Positions 1 to 8,278 of a stretch of 64,000 nt of DNA are shown here, in pieces. Both the position numbers and the translations under genes were made by a program. The DNA is from Mediterraneibacter massiliensis (GTDB lineage: Bacteria; Bacillota; Clostridia; Lachnospirales; Lachnospiraceae): the NCBI RefSeq assembly GCF_001487105.1, contig NZ_LN913001.1, positions 1,141,353-1,205,352 of the forward strand, written 5' to 3'. The number at the start of each line of letters is the position of its first letter. The stretch's first letter is position 1. The notes below the pieces were generated by a model. That model did not search any database and had not been told where the DNA came from. It was given only the letters and a program-made list of their open reading frames with translations.

Positions 1-2
1 GT

Positions 3-485
3 TCCGCCACCGCGGCGGCGCTTTGTGAAGCCGGTTTCTTTGCCGATCTGGTGCCAAAGATGTATAATGCAGAAGAATTAGGACGGATGTTGGCAAAGCA
101 GGCAAAACCAGGAAGCCATATCACCATTTTCAGAGCCAAAGAAGGTTCCCCGCTGCTTGTGCCTCCTTTACATGAGGCGGGTCTTTTTGTGGAAGATGTG
201 GCGCTGTATCGTACCTGTATACAAAAAGAGGAGGCATGGAAAGAAAAAATCGGTTCTATGCTGGAAAATGGGGAGATCGATGCGGTGACTTTTACAAGTG
301 CATCTACGGTGAAGGGTTTTGTCAAAGCAATGGAAGGGCTTTCTTTTTCAAGGATACAGGCGGTCTGTATCGGCGAGCAGACCGCGCAGGAAGCCAGAAA
401 ATACGGCATGCAGACAGAAGTAGCAGCGGTGGCATCCATGGATGGGATGGAAGAATTGATCCTGCAAAAATACGGCGGCAGATAA
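3..485 (+). CDS. hemD: Uroporphyrinogen-III synthase, C-terminal part (truncated by window edge)
   Basis: The reading frame is open from base 3, so the gene starts outside the window. About 160 residues are visible. HemD cyclises hydroxymethylbilane to uroporphyrinogen III, the branch point to siroheme, haem and cobalamin, in the cytosol. The visible part carries HemD-family landmarks: a TIFRAKEGSPLL segment, an LYRTC segment, and the DAVTFTSASTVKGF and CIGEQTAQEA blocks near the C-terminus. Conservation in this family is low, so the call rests on these blocks plus the cobU, cbiC and precorrin-2 dehydrogenase genes downstream. In many clostridia hemD is fused to a uroporphyrinogen methyltransferase; that cannot be seen here. 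The next gene starts 10 bp after the stop. Confidence 0.85.
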   Translation, partial: SATAAALCEAGFFADLVPKMYNAEELGRMLAKQAKPGSHITIFRAKEGSPLLVPPLHEAGLFVEDVALYRTCIQKEEAWKEKIGSMLENGEIDAVTFTSASTVKGFVKAMEGLSFSRIQAVCIGEQTAQEARKYGMQTEVAAVASMDGMEELILQKYGGR

Positions 486-494
486 GGAGTATGT

Positions 495-1424
495 ATGACA
501 GTCTATACAATAAAAAGAATTGAAGTAGGGCTTTTTTCCTTGTTCGTTCTGGCTACTGTGACATTTGCTTTGACACGCGCCATGCCGGGAAGTCCTTTTG
601 AGAGTGGGAATGTGCCGGAATCTGTGAGAGAAGCGATGGAAGAAGAATATGGTCTACAGGATGCCCCTTTGAAGCAGTATAAAACCTATATGTTGAATCT
701 GCTGAAAGGTGACTGGGGCATTTCCTATAAACAGCAGGGAGTGACGGTATCCAGTATCATTGGGCACGCGGCGCCGGTGACAGCCTCTCTGGGACTTGAG
801 GCTGTGCTGTTGGCTGCAGTTGTGGGAACCTTGGCGGGCATATGGCAGGCATTGTCTAAAAATCGGATCGTCCGTGTCTTTCTTTCAGGCAGCGCTCTTC
901 TCGGAGTAGGGATTCCCAATTTTGCAGCGGCGCTTCTGCTGCTGCTCGTATTTGGCGTGACACTAAAATGGTGTCCTGTCACAGGCCTTTCTTCACCCGC
1001 GCACTATGTGCTGCCGGTGATCTCCCTTGCTGTCTATCCTGCCTCAGTAACAGCGGAAATGGTAAAGCAGGCTGTGCGGGAAGAACTAAAAAAAGAGTAT
1101 GTCGTGCTTGCGAGGGCAAAAGGCATGAAGTTTTGGCAGGTGATCGTTTTCCATGTGCTGAAAAATGTCTCGATTCCGGTCTTAAATTATTTAGGGCCTA
1201 TGTCTGCTTTTCTCCTGACAGGGAGTTTCGCGGTGGAGAGTATTTTTACGATCCCGGGACTTGGCAGAGAATTTGTCAGTTCCATCATGAACAGAGACTA
1301 CACGCTGATCATGGGTTTGACCGTTTTTATGGGAAGCGTCGTGATCGGTATGAACCTTTTGACAGATCTGCTCTGTGCCTGGCTGGATCCGAGGATAAGA
1401 AATACATATCTGGAGAAGAGGTGA
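495..1424 (+). CDS. ABC importer permease, OppB/DppB type
   Basis: This 309-residue inner-membrane permease belongs to the peptide/nickel family (BPD_transp_1). An N-terminal helix (about 9-29) is followed by an external region with the usual GDWGISY segment, and then by about five helices. The cytoplasmic EAA loop that docks to the ATPase lies near residues 200-222 (YVVLARAKGMKFWQV). The gene sits 10 bp after hemD and overlaps the next permease gene by 4 bp (GTGA). It is the first of four genes encoding a complete importer. The family moves peptides, nickel, haem or other small molecules, and the sequence does not settle the substrate. The tetrapyrrole setting makes a metal, haem-precursor or corrinoid-related role thinkable, but that is inference. 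Confidence 0.88.
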   Translation: MTVYTIKRIEVGLFSLFVLATVTFALTRAMPGSPFESGNVPESVREAMEEEYGLQDAPLKQYKTYMLNLLKGDWGISYKQQGVTVSSIIGHAAPVTASLGLEAVLLAAVVGTLAGIWQALSKNRIVRVFLSGSALLGVGIPNFAAALLLLLVFGVTLKWCPVTGLSSPAHYVLPVISLAVYPASVTAEMVKQAVREELKKEYVVLARAKGMKFWQVIVFHVLKNVSIPVLNYLGPMSAFLLTGSFAVESIFTIPGLGREFVSSIMNRDYTLIMGLTVFMGSVVIGMNLLTDLLCAWLDPRIRNTYLEKR

Positions 1425-2245
1425 GAAGATTGAGAAGAAAGAAAAACAGAGCTTTTTGTCTGGGTATTGTGCTTCTGCTTTGCTGGACAGCAGCCGCGTT
1501 GTTTGTGCCTGTATTTTCGTCCTATACGTATACGGGAATGGATGCGGATATACAGAACCAGGGAAGTTCGATTCTGCATTTCTTCGGGACAGATAAGTTT
1601 GGACGAGATATTTTTGTGCGGGTATGGTATGCGGCACGGATCAGCCTTCTTGTAGGCGTTGCCGGAGCATGCATCAATGGGATCGCAGGTATCCTGTACG
1701 GAAGTGTTTCCGGGTATATAGGAGGAAAAGTAGATTTTATCTTCATGCGCATAGCAGATATAATTGCCTCTGTTCCGTCTCTTTTATATGTGATCCTGCT
1801 TACTTTAGTGATGGGCGCAGGCGTAGAGAGTATCATTGCAGGGATATGTGTGGCAGGATGGATTGACGTGGCGAGGATCGTACGGGGGGAAATACTGCGG
1901 GAAAAGGATAGAGAATATATACAGGCAGCAAAGATGGAGGGAATCCCGGTTTTTCGTATTCTATTGGTGCATCTGCTCCCCAATGTGGCGGGACCGATTC
2001 TTGTCAGTCTGACGTTTCTCGTTCCCCAGGCAGTCTTTACAGAGGCGTTTTTAAGCTTTTTGGGGGTGGGGATCGCCCCGCCTGCGGCAAGTTTAGGGGT
2101 GATGATTCAGGAAGCCAAAAGTCAGCTGCGCCTGTATCCGTATCAGATGGTATATCCTATATTGATTTTGTGTATATTGATCCTGGCGTTTCATTTGATC
2201 GGACGGGGTGTGGAAACAGTGTATCGGGAAAAAACAGGAAGGTAG
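1421..2245 (+). CDS. ABC importer permease, OppC/DppC type
   Basis: This is the second permease of the importer, 274 residues from GTG 1421. The frame is open much further upstream, but homology to OppC/DppC begins only with the basic, then hydrophobic N-terminus MRRLRRKKNRAFCLG. GTG 1421 overlaps the upstream stop and has GGAG 5 nt ahead; TTG 1430 with GAGGTG upstream is an equally usable start. The conserved FGTDKFGRDIFVR segment (about 55-67) is typical of OppC, and the EAA loop lies near 165-190 (YIQAAKMEGIPVFRI). About five to six helices span the membrane. It should form a heterodimer with the preceding permease. Confidence 0.87.
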   Translation: MRRLRRKKNRAFCLGIVLLLCWTAAALFVPVFSSYTYTGMDADIQNQGSSILHFFGTDKFGRDIFVRVWYAARISLLVGVAGACINGIAGILYGSVSGYIGGKVDFIFMRIADIIASVPSLLYVILLTLVMGAGVESIIAGICVAGWIDVARIVRGEILREKDREYIQAAKMEGIPVFRILLVHLLPNVAGPILVSLTFLVPQAVFTEAFLSFLGVGIAPPAASLGVMIQEAKSQLRLYPYQMVYPILILCILILAFHLIGRGVETVYREKTGR

Positions 2246-2252
2246 ACGAAAG

Positions 2253-4058
2253 ATGAGCCTGCTCGAAGTAGAAAAATTAGAAGTACAATATGATAAAGAC
2301 GGAATGAAAACAGAGGCGGTCAAAGGGCTTTCCTTTACTATAGAAGAAGGAGAGATCGTTGGGATCGTTGGCGAATCGGGCTGTGGAAAAAGTTCTGCCA
2401 TGCGTGCGTTAATGGGACTGTATCCAGAGACAGCAAAAGTGTCTTGTAAGCGGCTTTACTTTCAGGGAAAGGAAGAACCAGTCTGCGCAGAAAAAAAGCA
2501 GGTACCTGAGGGGATGGCAATGATCTTTCAGGATCCCTTTTCTTATCTGAATCCTACAGTAAAGATCGGAGAACAGATCGCCCAGGCGATACGTGTCCAT
2601 GAAGGGGGCAGAAAGAGACAGGTAAAGCAGAGAGTATGTGAATTATTAGATATGGTAGGGATTCGCAATCCACAGAAGCGCATGCGGCAATATCCCCATG
2701 AACTTTCCGGGGGCATGCGTCAAAGAGTTGTGACCGCTGTCGCATTAGCCTGCAGCCCTAAGCTGATCATTGCAGATGAGCCGACGACGGCGCTGGATGT
2801 GATCGCGCAGGGGCAGATGATCGGATTGCTGAAAAAAGTGGCGAAAGAGACGAACGTGTCCATATTGCTTGTCAGCCATGATTTTGCTGTGATCGCTTCC
2901 ATGTGTGAACGGGTGTATGTGATGAAAGAAGGGTCTTTTGTAGAAGAAGGGCCGACAGAAGAGGTTTTTTATAACCCCCAAAATCCCTATACAAGAGAAT
3001 TTTTACAATATATAAAGGAACCGGGGAGAAAAGAACGCAAAAGAGAAGCTGAAAAAGAAACTCTTTTAAGGCTGGATGCTGTTACGAAGCTGTATCCGGA
3101 CAGACAAGCAAAGAGAAGAATCGGGGAAGAAGGCGTGCGGGACATATCCTTTACCATACGGGCAGGAGAGACATTTGGTCTGATCGGAGAGAGCGGCTGT
3201 GGGAAAAGTACGCTGGCAAAGCTGATCACTGGGCAGAAAAAACCAGACAGAGGAGCTATGTATTATCAAATGATGCGGGCAGATGCGCTGCCAAAGAAAA
3301 AACGCAGAGAATGCCTGGAGAAGATTCAGATGGTATTTCAGGATCCATACGCATCTCTCAATCCTAAAATGACGGTAGGAAAGGCGCTTTTAGAAGCGTT
3401 TTCCGCAGACACAAGAAAAAGAGAAGGACTGGAAGCGTGCAGGAAAAAAGTGGAGCAGATGCTGGTATGTGTGGGACTTTCTCCACAGGATGCAGGAAAA
3501 TACCCGGAAGAATTCTCTGGAGGACAACGACAGCGTATCGGGATCGCACGGGCTCTGATACGGGATCCTGAAATCCTAGTCTGCGACGAGGCAGTGTCCG
3601 CGCTGGATGTTTCCATACAGGCGCAGGTTTTAAGAGTGTTAGAAGATCTGCAGAAGAAAATGCAGATTGCCTGTCTGTTTATCTCGCATGATCTTCATGT
3701 GATCCGACAGATCAGCCAGAATGTAGGCGTCATGTATCTTGGCAGTCTGGTGGAATGTGGACAGACAAAGGATGTCCTTTCGGATCCCTGGCATCCGTAT
3801 ACAAAAGAACTGTTAAAAGCCAATCCAGAGCCGGATCCGAAAAAAGCGCGGCGGAAAAAATACACCATGCTCCGAGAAAAAAAGGAGTGGACAGGAAAGG
3901 GATGTCCGTATCTGGAACAGTGTGGATACAAGATGGAACGCTGTGAGAAGGAGAGTCCTCCTAGGTATCAGTTTGGAAACAGAGAAGTGGCATGCTTTTT
4001 GTATTCTGAAGAACACAGAAAAGGAAATAAGGATGTGCCCATGACAGCACAGATTTGA
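2253..4058 (+). CDS. Fused dual-ATPase ABC subunit, DppD-DppF type
   Basis: This 601-residue protein carries both nucleotide-binding domains that peptide importers usually keep on two proteins. Domain 1 has Walker A GESGCGKSS (40-48), a Q-loop FQDP (92-95), signature LSGGM (151-155), Walker B ending DEP (175-177) and H-loop SHD. Domain 2 has GESGCGKST (312-320), FSGGQ (421-425) and a Walker B reading ILVCDEA, where Ala replaces the usual Pro. The tail has three cysteines (551, 557, 564) in the region that in OppD/DppD-family proteins follows the domain. ATG 2253 was chosen over upstream in-frame codons because AGGAAGG lies about 10 nt before it and the protein starts like other DppD proteins. 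It energises the two permeases. Confidence 0.9.
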   Translation: MSLLEVEKLEVQYDKDGMKTEAVKGLSFTIEEGEIVGIVGESGCGKSSAMRALMGLYPETAKVSCKRLYFQGKEEPVCAEKKQVPEGMAMIFQDPFSYLNPTVKIGEQIAQAIRVHEGGRKRQVKQRVCELLDMVGIRNPQKRMRQYPHELSGGMRQRVVTAVALACSPKLIIADEPTTALDVIAQGQMIGLLKKVAKETNVSILLVSHDFAVIASMCERVYVMKEGSFVEEGPTEEVFYNPQNPYTREFLQYIKEPGRKERKREAEKETLLRLDAVTKLYPDRQAKRRIGEEGVRDISFTIRAGETFGLIGESGCGKSTLAKLITGQKKPDRGAMYYQMMRADALPKKKRRECLEKIQMVFQDPYASLNPKMTVGKALLEAFSADTRKREGLEACRKKVEQMLVCVGLSPQDAGKYPEEFSGGQRQRIGIARALIRDPEILVCDEAVSALDVSIQAQVLRVLEDLQKKMQIACLFISHDLHVIRQISQNVGVMYLGSLVECGQTKDVLSDPWHPYTKELLKANPEPDPKKARRKKYTMLREKKEWTGKGCPYLEQCGYKMERCEKESPPRYQFGNREVACFLYSEEHRKGNKDVPMTAQI

Positions 4059-4068
4059 AAGGATAAAG

Positions 4069-5688
4069 ATGAAGAAACGATTTGTCGCATATATAGGACT
4101 GCTTTGTGTGTGCGCGGCTGTTTTTGCTGCCGGGTGTATACAGACACAAAAACTTCCAAAGACAGAAGGTAAAACGATCACGGTGGCGGTAAGCAGCGAT
4201 ACGGGCTCTATGGATCCATCCGGTTCGATCGCACTGACTTTTCTCACGTACAGTGCGGCAGCGCTGGATGAATTGGTGACTTTTGACGAAGAAGGAGAAA
4301 TCGAGTATCGTGCTGCTGAAAGTTATGAGGTAAATGAAGAAAAGACGGTGTGGACGTTCCATCTGCGCAAAAATGCCTGCTGGTCCAATGGAAGTCCAGT
4401 GACGGCAGAAGATTTTTTAAATACCATGACGCGTGCTCTGGATCCGGCAAGCGGGAGCGGATATGTCAGTTATCTCTTCCCCATAGAGAACGCGGAGGCA
4501 ATCTATCATGGAGAAAAGCCGGCAGAAAGTCTGGGAGCAGAGGCGCCGGATGCATATACACTGATCTTTAAATTAGAGGAGCCATGTGCGTATTTTCTGG
4601 ATCTGCTCCGCCTTCCAGTCTATATGCCGTCCTGTGCAAAGTATGCAGATTCGGTACAAAGCGGGTGGGATAAACAGGCAGATACCAGTCTTTCAAACGG
4701 TCCTTTCTATCTTGCCGAGTATGAGCCGAAACAGTACATGGTACTGAAGAAAAATGAACAGTACTGGAATAAAGACGCCGTTCATCTGGGCAGTATCGTG
4801 TATCGTTTCTATGACGACCAACAGTCTATGGCGAATGCTTATGAGACAAACGAGGTAGATATAGCCACATCTCTTAACTACACTGTGATGGAATTGTATG
4901 AAGGCAGGCCGGAACTTATGGTCACAGAGTTGATCGCAACAAGGTATATCTACCCGAATCTGGACGCGGAACCCTTAGGGGACGTGCGGGTGAGAGAAGC
5001 TCTCAACCTGGCTATAGACAGAGAAGAACTGTGTAAGATCGTGGGAAAAGATGTAAGTCCAACATATAATCTGGTGGCAAAATATCTTATAGATAAAACG
5101 ACGGGAAAATATTTTGCAGAGGAAGCGGCGCCGCCTTTTACGGAAAATGTAGAAAGGGCAAAACAACTTCTTGCTGAAGCAGGATATCCGGATGGAGAGG
5201 GTTTTCCTGTACTGACATATAAATATCCGACGCTGGAAATGGATGCAGATACGGCGCAGGTCATTCAGGCACAGTTAAAAGAAAATCTGAATATAGATAT
5301 AAAGCTTGTTCCTCAAGAACTGCAGACGAATTATGCGGACCGGCACGCGAAAGATTTCGAGTTGTGTCGGATGAACTGGACAGCAGATTTTGCGGATCCG
5401 TATACCTATTTGTCTATGCTGCTTTCCAACAGTACATATAATTGCAGCAATATACAGGATGAGAAATATGATGCACTTGTACGGGAATCAGAGACGGAAT
5501 TGGACGCAGACAAGCGCGTTTTACTTCTGCATGAGGCAGAACAGTATGCAGTGGGAGAACAGTTTTATATAATCCCACTGTATGGAATGAAAAGCTGTAA
5601 TCTGGTGGATACGGATATAATCGGGATCCGGCAGATTCCTGCAAGCGGAGCCTTGGAATACAGATATGCGGATGTGAAAGTAAAATAA
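4069..5688 (+). CDS. Extracellular solute-binding lipoprotein, family 5 (OppA/DppA type)
   Basis: This 539-residue substrate-binding component of the importer starts with a lipoprotein signal peptide: basic MKKR, a hydrophobic core, and lipobox AAGC with the acylated Cys at about residue 23. The mature part shows SBP_bac_5 hallmarks such as WTFHLRKNACWSNGSPVTAEDF, LSNGPFYLAEYEP and VREALNLAIDRE. It should be tethered to the outer face of the membrane and deliver ligand to the permeases. It follows the ATPase gene by 10 bp and closes the four-gene importer. The sequence resembles peptide binders more than the nickel binder NikA, but specificity within this family cannot be read reliably. The next gene begins 52 bp later with its own strong ribosome site. 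Confidence 0.9.
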   Translation: MKKRFVAYIGLLCVCAAVFAAGCIQTQKLPKTEGKTITVAVSSDTGSMDPSGSIALTFLTYSAAALDELVTFDEEGEIEYRAAESYEVNEEKTVWTFHLRKNACWSNGSPVTAEDFLNTMTRALDPASGSGYVSYLFPIENAEAIYHGEKPAESLGAEAPDAYTLIFKLEEPCAYFLDLLRLPVYMPSCAKYADSVQSGWDKQADTSLSNGPFYLAEYEPKQYMVLKKNEQYWNKDAVHLGSIVYRFYDDQQSMANAYETNEVDIATSLNYTVMELYEGRPELMVTELIATRYIYPNLDAEPLGDVRVREALNLAIDREELCKIVGKDVSPTYNLVAKYLIDKTTGKYFAEEAAPPFTENVERAKQLLAEAGYPDGEGFPVLTYKYPTLEMDADTAQVIQAQLKENLNIDIKLVPQELQTNYADRHAKDFELCRMNWTADFADPYTYLSMLLSNSTYNCSNIQDEKYDALVRESETELDADKRVLLLHEAEQYAVGEQFYIIPLYGMKSCNLVDTDIIGIRQIPASGALEYRYADVKVK

Positions 5689-5740
5689 AAAGGGAATTAT
5701 ATCCCACAAACACACATAGAAGAAGGAAAAGAGGAGAAAT

Positions 5741-6733
5741 ATGTTTTATGTCCTTACAGGAGGAAGCGGCAGCGGAAAATCGGAATATGCGGAAAGCCTG
5801 ATACAGAGATTGAGCCAAGAAGATCCTAAGGGGAAGCTGTACTATTTTGCTACGATGGTTCCCTTTGGGGAGGAGACACAAGAGAAGATCAAGAGGCATA
5901 AGAAGGTACGCGCCGGAAAAGGCTTTTCTACGATAGAGTGTTATACCGGTCTAAAAGAGGCTGCGGAGAGTCTGAAAAAGGAGCAGAAAAAGAAACCATG
6001 TGTGCTCCTGGAATGTATGTCTAATCTGGCGGCAAATGAATTATATATGGAAGAGGGAGCGAAACAGTATGCTGTGCGTGAAATCTTGGAGGGAATCGAA
6101 ATACTGAAAAAATGGTGCAGGCATCTGGTGGTAGTGACAAATGAAATTTTTTCGGAGGCGGAACAATACACGAAGGAAATGCAGACGTATAAAAAAGTAC
6201 TGGGAGAGATAAATTGCCATATGACAAGGCAGGCAGATCATGCTGCGGAGATCGTATATGGTATCCCGGTTTGTATAAAAGGGACTCTCCCCGAAAGAGA
6301 AGAACAAAGAAAGGAAACGGAACAGATGAAGCTGATCATCGGAGGCGCTTTTCAGGGGAAAAGAGCTGCCGCGGAAGAATTATATCCCGATCTTGCCTGG
6401 TGTGACGGGAGAACTTGCAGCCGGGACGATATGTACACCTGTCAGGGGATCTTTCATTTTGAGACGTATATTCGGCGTCTGCTAAAAGAGGATCCGGCAC
6501 TGGATCCCGAAATATTTACAGACAGTATAGTGAAACGGAATCCTACCCTGGTGGTCGTCAGTGGGGAGATAGGTTGCGGACTTGTCCCGGTGGATGGCTT
6601 TGACAGACTCTACAGGGAGAAAACAGGGCGGATATGTACGTGCATTGCAAAGCGGGCGGCATCCGTTATCCGCGTCGTATGCGGACAAAAGATCGTACTG
6701 AAGCAGGAGAAAGGAGCAGAAAAATGCAGATAG
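5741..6733 (+). CDS. cobU: Tandem CobU-like protein (adenosylcobinamide kinase/guanylyltransferase domains)
   Basis: CobU phosphorylates adenosylcobinamide and attaches GMP to it in nucleotide-loop assembly of cobalamin. The usual enzyme is about 180 residues; this one has 330. Residues 1-185 form a CobU domain with P-loop GGSGSGKS (7-14) and a C-terminal MTRQADHAAEIVYGIPVCIKG. Residues 196-321 look like a second, shorter CobU-type domain: IIGGAFQGKR in the P-loop position (201-208, Ser/Thr replaced by Arg) and VVSGEIGCGLVP followed by an RLYREKTGR segment like the CobU C-terminal half. The second domain may have lost ATP binding or be specialised for one half-reaction; this is inference. The end overlaps cbiC by 10 bp. 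Confidence 0.8.
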   Translation: MFYVLTGGSGSGKSEYAESLIQRLSQEDPKGKLYYFATMVPFGEETQEKIKRHKKVRAGKGFSTIECYTGLKEAAESLKKEQKKKPCVLLECMSNLAANELYMEEGAKQYAVREILEGIEILKKWCRHLVVVTNEIFSEAEQYTKEMQTYKKVLGEINCHMTRQADHAAEIVYGIPVCIKGTLPEREEQRKETEQMKLIIGGAFQGKRAAAEELYPDLAWCDGRTCSRDDMYTCQGIFHFETYIRRLLKEDPALDPEIFTDSIVKRNPTLVVVSGEIGCGLVPVDGFDRLYREKTGRICTCIAKRAASVIRVVCGQKIVLKQEKGAEKCR

Positions 6734-7350
6734 AGTTAGAAAGGATACTTCCATCGGAGATTGAAAAGAAGAGCTTTGAGATCATCACGAAGGAACTGGG
6801 AAATAAAAAACTGGTGCCGGGGACAGAACCTATCGTAAAACGCTGTATCCATACCAGTGCGGATTTCGAATATGCGGATACCCTGTTGTTTTCGGAAGGA
6901 GTGGTGGAAAAAGCACTCCATGCAGTGCGAAACGGCGCATGTATCGTGACAGATACACAGATGGCAAAAGCAGGCATTAATAAGAAGAAACTGGCAGAGT
7001 ATGGAGGAGAAGTCTTCTGCTTTATGTCAGACGAGGATGTGGCGAACAGGGCAAAAGAGGAAGGTGTCACACGAGCCAGTATTAGTATGGAAAAAGCGGC
7101 GGCTCTTGATAAACGACTAATCTTTGCCGTAGGAAATGCGCCTACGGCGCTCATCCGTCTCTATGAACTGATACAGGAAGGAATAGTCAAGCCAGAATTG
7201 ATCATTGGTGTGCCGGTCGGTTTCGTCAATGTAGTACAGTCTAAGGAGTTGATCCTGTCTTTGCCGGATACGCCTTACATCGTGGCACGGGGGAGAAAAG
7301 GCGGCAGCAATATAGCAGCCTGTATCGTAAATGCGCTGCTGTATATGTGA
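6724..7350 (+). CDS. cbiC: Cobalt-precorrin-8 methylmutase
   Basis: CbiC/CobH moves a methyl group from C-11 to C-12 of (cobalt-)precorrin-8 to give hydrogenobyrinate or cobyrinate in corrin-ring synthesis. The product is 208 residues, the normal family length. It has the family blocks IHTSADFEYADTL with its histidine, ACIVTDTQMAKAGI, VGNAPTALIRLYELI and GVPVGFVNVVQSKE. ATG 6724 lies inside the end of the preceding gene with AAGGAG about 7 nt upstream, so the two are probably translationally coupled. The frame extends further upstream, but that part does not look like CbiC. With cobU and the precorrin-2 dehydrogenase it indicates a corrin pathway mostly encoded to the left of the window. Confidence 0.92.
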   Translation: MQIELERILPSEIEKKSFEIITKELGNKKLVPGTEPIVKRCIHTSADFEYADTLLFSEGVVEKALHAVRNGACIVTDTQMAKAGINKKKLAEYGGEVFCFMSDEDVANRAKEEGVTRASISMEKAAALDKRLIFAVGNAPTALIRLYELIQEGIVKPELIIGVPVGFVNVVQSKELILSLPDTPYIVARGRKGGSNIAACIVNALLYM

Positions 7351-7380
7351 TATCGTCTTGCACGCAGAGAGGAGAAAAGC

Positions 7381-7818
7381 ATGTATTTTCCATTGTTTGT
7401 AGATATATCAGAAAAAAGAATACTGGTGGCGGGCGCAGGAAAGATCGCGGCACGCCGGGTGGAGACCCTTTCCATGTTTGCGTCCCGGATCACAGTGGTG
7501 GCGCCTTACGTATGCCGGGAGATCGAAAGGCTGGAACAGACAGGAAAGATATGCTGTATGCGCCGTGTATTTCAGGATGTTGATCTGGAAGGAAAAGAGA
7601 TCGTCTTAGCGGCAACAGATCGGGAAGACGTTAATCTGCATATATGGAAAGAATGCAAAAAAAGAAAAATACTGGTCAATATATGCGACAGAAAAGAACT
7701 ATGCGATTTCTATTTTCCAAGCATCGTGCAAAAAGAGGAAGTCGTGATCGGTCTGAATTCTTCTGGCAGATCACCTGGAAAGGTCAAAGAAATACGAAAG
7801 AAAATAGAAAATTTATAA
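7381..7818 (+). CDS. Precorrin-2 dehydrogenase (siroheme synthase N-terminal domain)
   Basis: This 145-residue protein matches the NAD-dependent dehydrogenase part of CysG/Met8p, which oxidises precorrin-2 to sirohydrochlorin. It begins YFPLFVDISEKRILVAGAGKIAARRVE, where GAGKIA is the dinucleotide-binding loop, and continues with VLAATDREDVNLHIWKEC and LVNICDRKELCDFYFPSIV, both family signatures. It stops soon after the catalytic core. Family members with a full ferrochelatase/dimerisation domain are longer (about 200 residues or more), so chelatase activity is doubtful. It is the last gene of the cluster; AGAGAGGAG precedes the ATG, and AT-rich non-coding DNA follows. Confidence 0.88.
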   Translation: MYFPLFVDISEKRILVAGAGKIAARRVETLSMFASRITVVAPYVCREIERLEQTGKICCMRRVFQDVDLEGKEIVLAATDREDVNLHIWKECKKRKILVNICDRKELCDFYFPSIVQKEEVVIGLNSSGRSPGKVKEIRKKIENL

Positions 7819-7856
7819 AAGAGATATAAAGTATTATAAAATAAGTGATAAAGTCA

Positions 7857-7885
7857 CTGACAGTCAACTCCTGTTCTGCTAAAAT
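7857..7885 (+). promoter_or_regulatory. Predicted promoter for the 49-codon ORF
   Basis: A CTGACA box at 7857-7862 and TAAAAT at 7880-7885 are separated by 17 bp. This fits a housekeeping sigma-A promoter reading rightwards, starting a transcript about 55 bp before the small ORF at 7948. Confidence 0.5.
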
Positions 7886-7947
7886 ACAGACAGTTACTTG
7901 TTAACAGAGCATATAAGAAAAGCAGAACATATAAGGAGGCAAATGCG

Positions 7948-8097
7948 ATGACGATAGAAAGATATTATGTACTGATAAATAGTGGGATCGGCAGAAAATT
8001 GAAAGAGATCATAAATGGATGGATCCCCGTCCTTATAAAGGAACCTGTGCCCGTGCGGGTCCCGGTAAGAAGAATGTATAGAGAGAACAGAAAATAA
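7948..8097 (+). CDS. Small basic protein of 49 residues, unknown
   Basis: I do not recognise this ORF. It is supported by a near-perfect ribosome site (AAGGAGG, 8 nt before the ATG), its own predicted promoter upstream and a strong intrinsic terminator directly after the stop, so it looks like a monocistronic unit. The product is basic, has no clear membrane helix, and ends in an odd valine/proline/arginine run (residues about 34-44, KEPVPVRVPVRR) before a charged tail. It lies between the cobalamin cluster and the potassium-uptake operon and need not be related to either. It could be a small regulatory or structural protein, or a spurious ORF in a small-RNA gene. Confidence 0.45.
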   Translation: MTIERYYVLINSGIGRKLKEIINGWIPVLIKEPVPVRVPVRRMYRENRK

Positions 8098-8107
8098 TGA
8101 ACAAGGA

Positions 8108-8146
8108 AGGGAGAATATGTGCAGTGCATGTATTCTCCCTGTTTTA
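8108..8146 (+). terminator. Intrinsic terminator after the 49-codon ORF
   Basis: A perfect 10-bp inverted repeat (AGGGAGAATA at 8108-8117, TATTCTCCCT at 8131-8140) with a 13-nt loop is followed by TGTTTTATAT. It begins 10 bp after the stop codon. Confidence 0.75.
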
Positions 8147-8180
8147 TATTAATTATATGAAATTTCTCTAAACACAATCT

Positions 8181-8200
8181 TAATATACGTGCGTATAATA
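8181..8200 (+). promoter_or_regulatory. Possible regulated promoter of the ktr operon
   Basis: A good -10 box TATAAT (8195-8200) has no recognisable -35 box at the right distance. Instead a small palindrome ATACG-TG-CGTAT (8186-8197) overlaps it. Such an arrangement is common at activator- or repressor-controlled promoters. The KdpE-like regulator encoded at the operon's end is a natural candidate, by inference only. A second TATGAT lies near 8228. Confidence 0.3.
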
Positions 8201-8278
8201 TTATCACTGTCTTAATAGAAAAATGGGTATGATAGAAGCAGATAAAGAAAGGGAAACAGTTTTTAAGAAGGTGATGAT

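Noticed and set aside
968..1420. Upstream extension of the OppC frame
   Set aside because: It overlaps the OppB gene in another frame and does not resemble a permease N-terminus.
8098..8278. Possible c-di-AMP or K+ riboswitch before the ktr operon
   Set aside because: The leader is too short after the terminator and lacks the conserved blocks of ydaO- or kimA-type riboswitches as far as I can judge.
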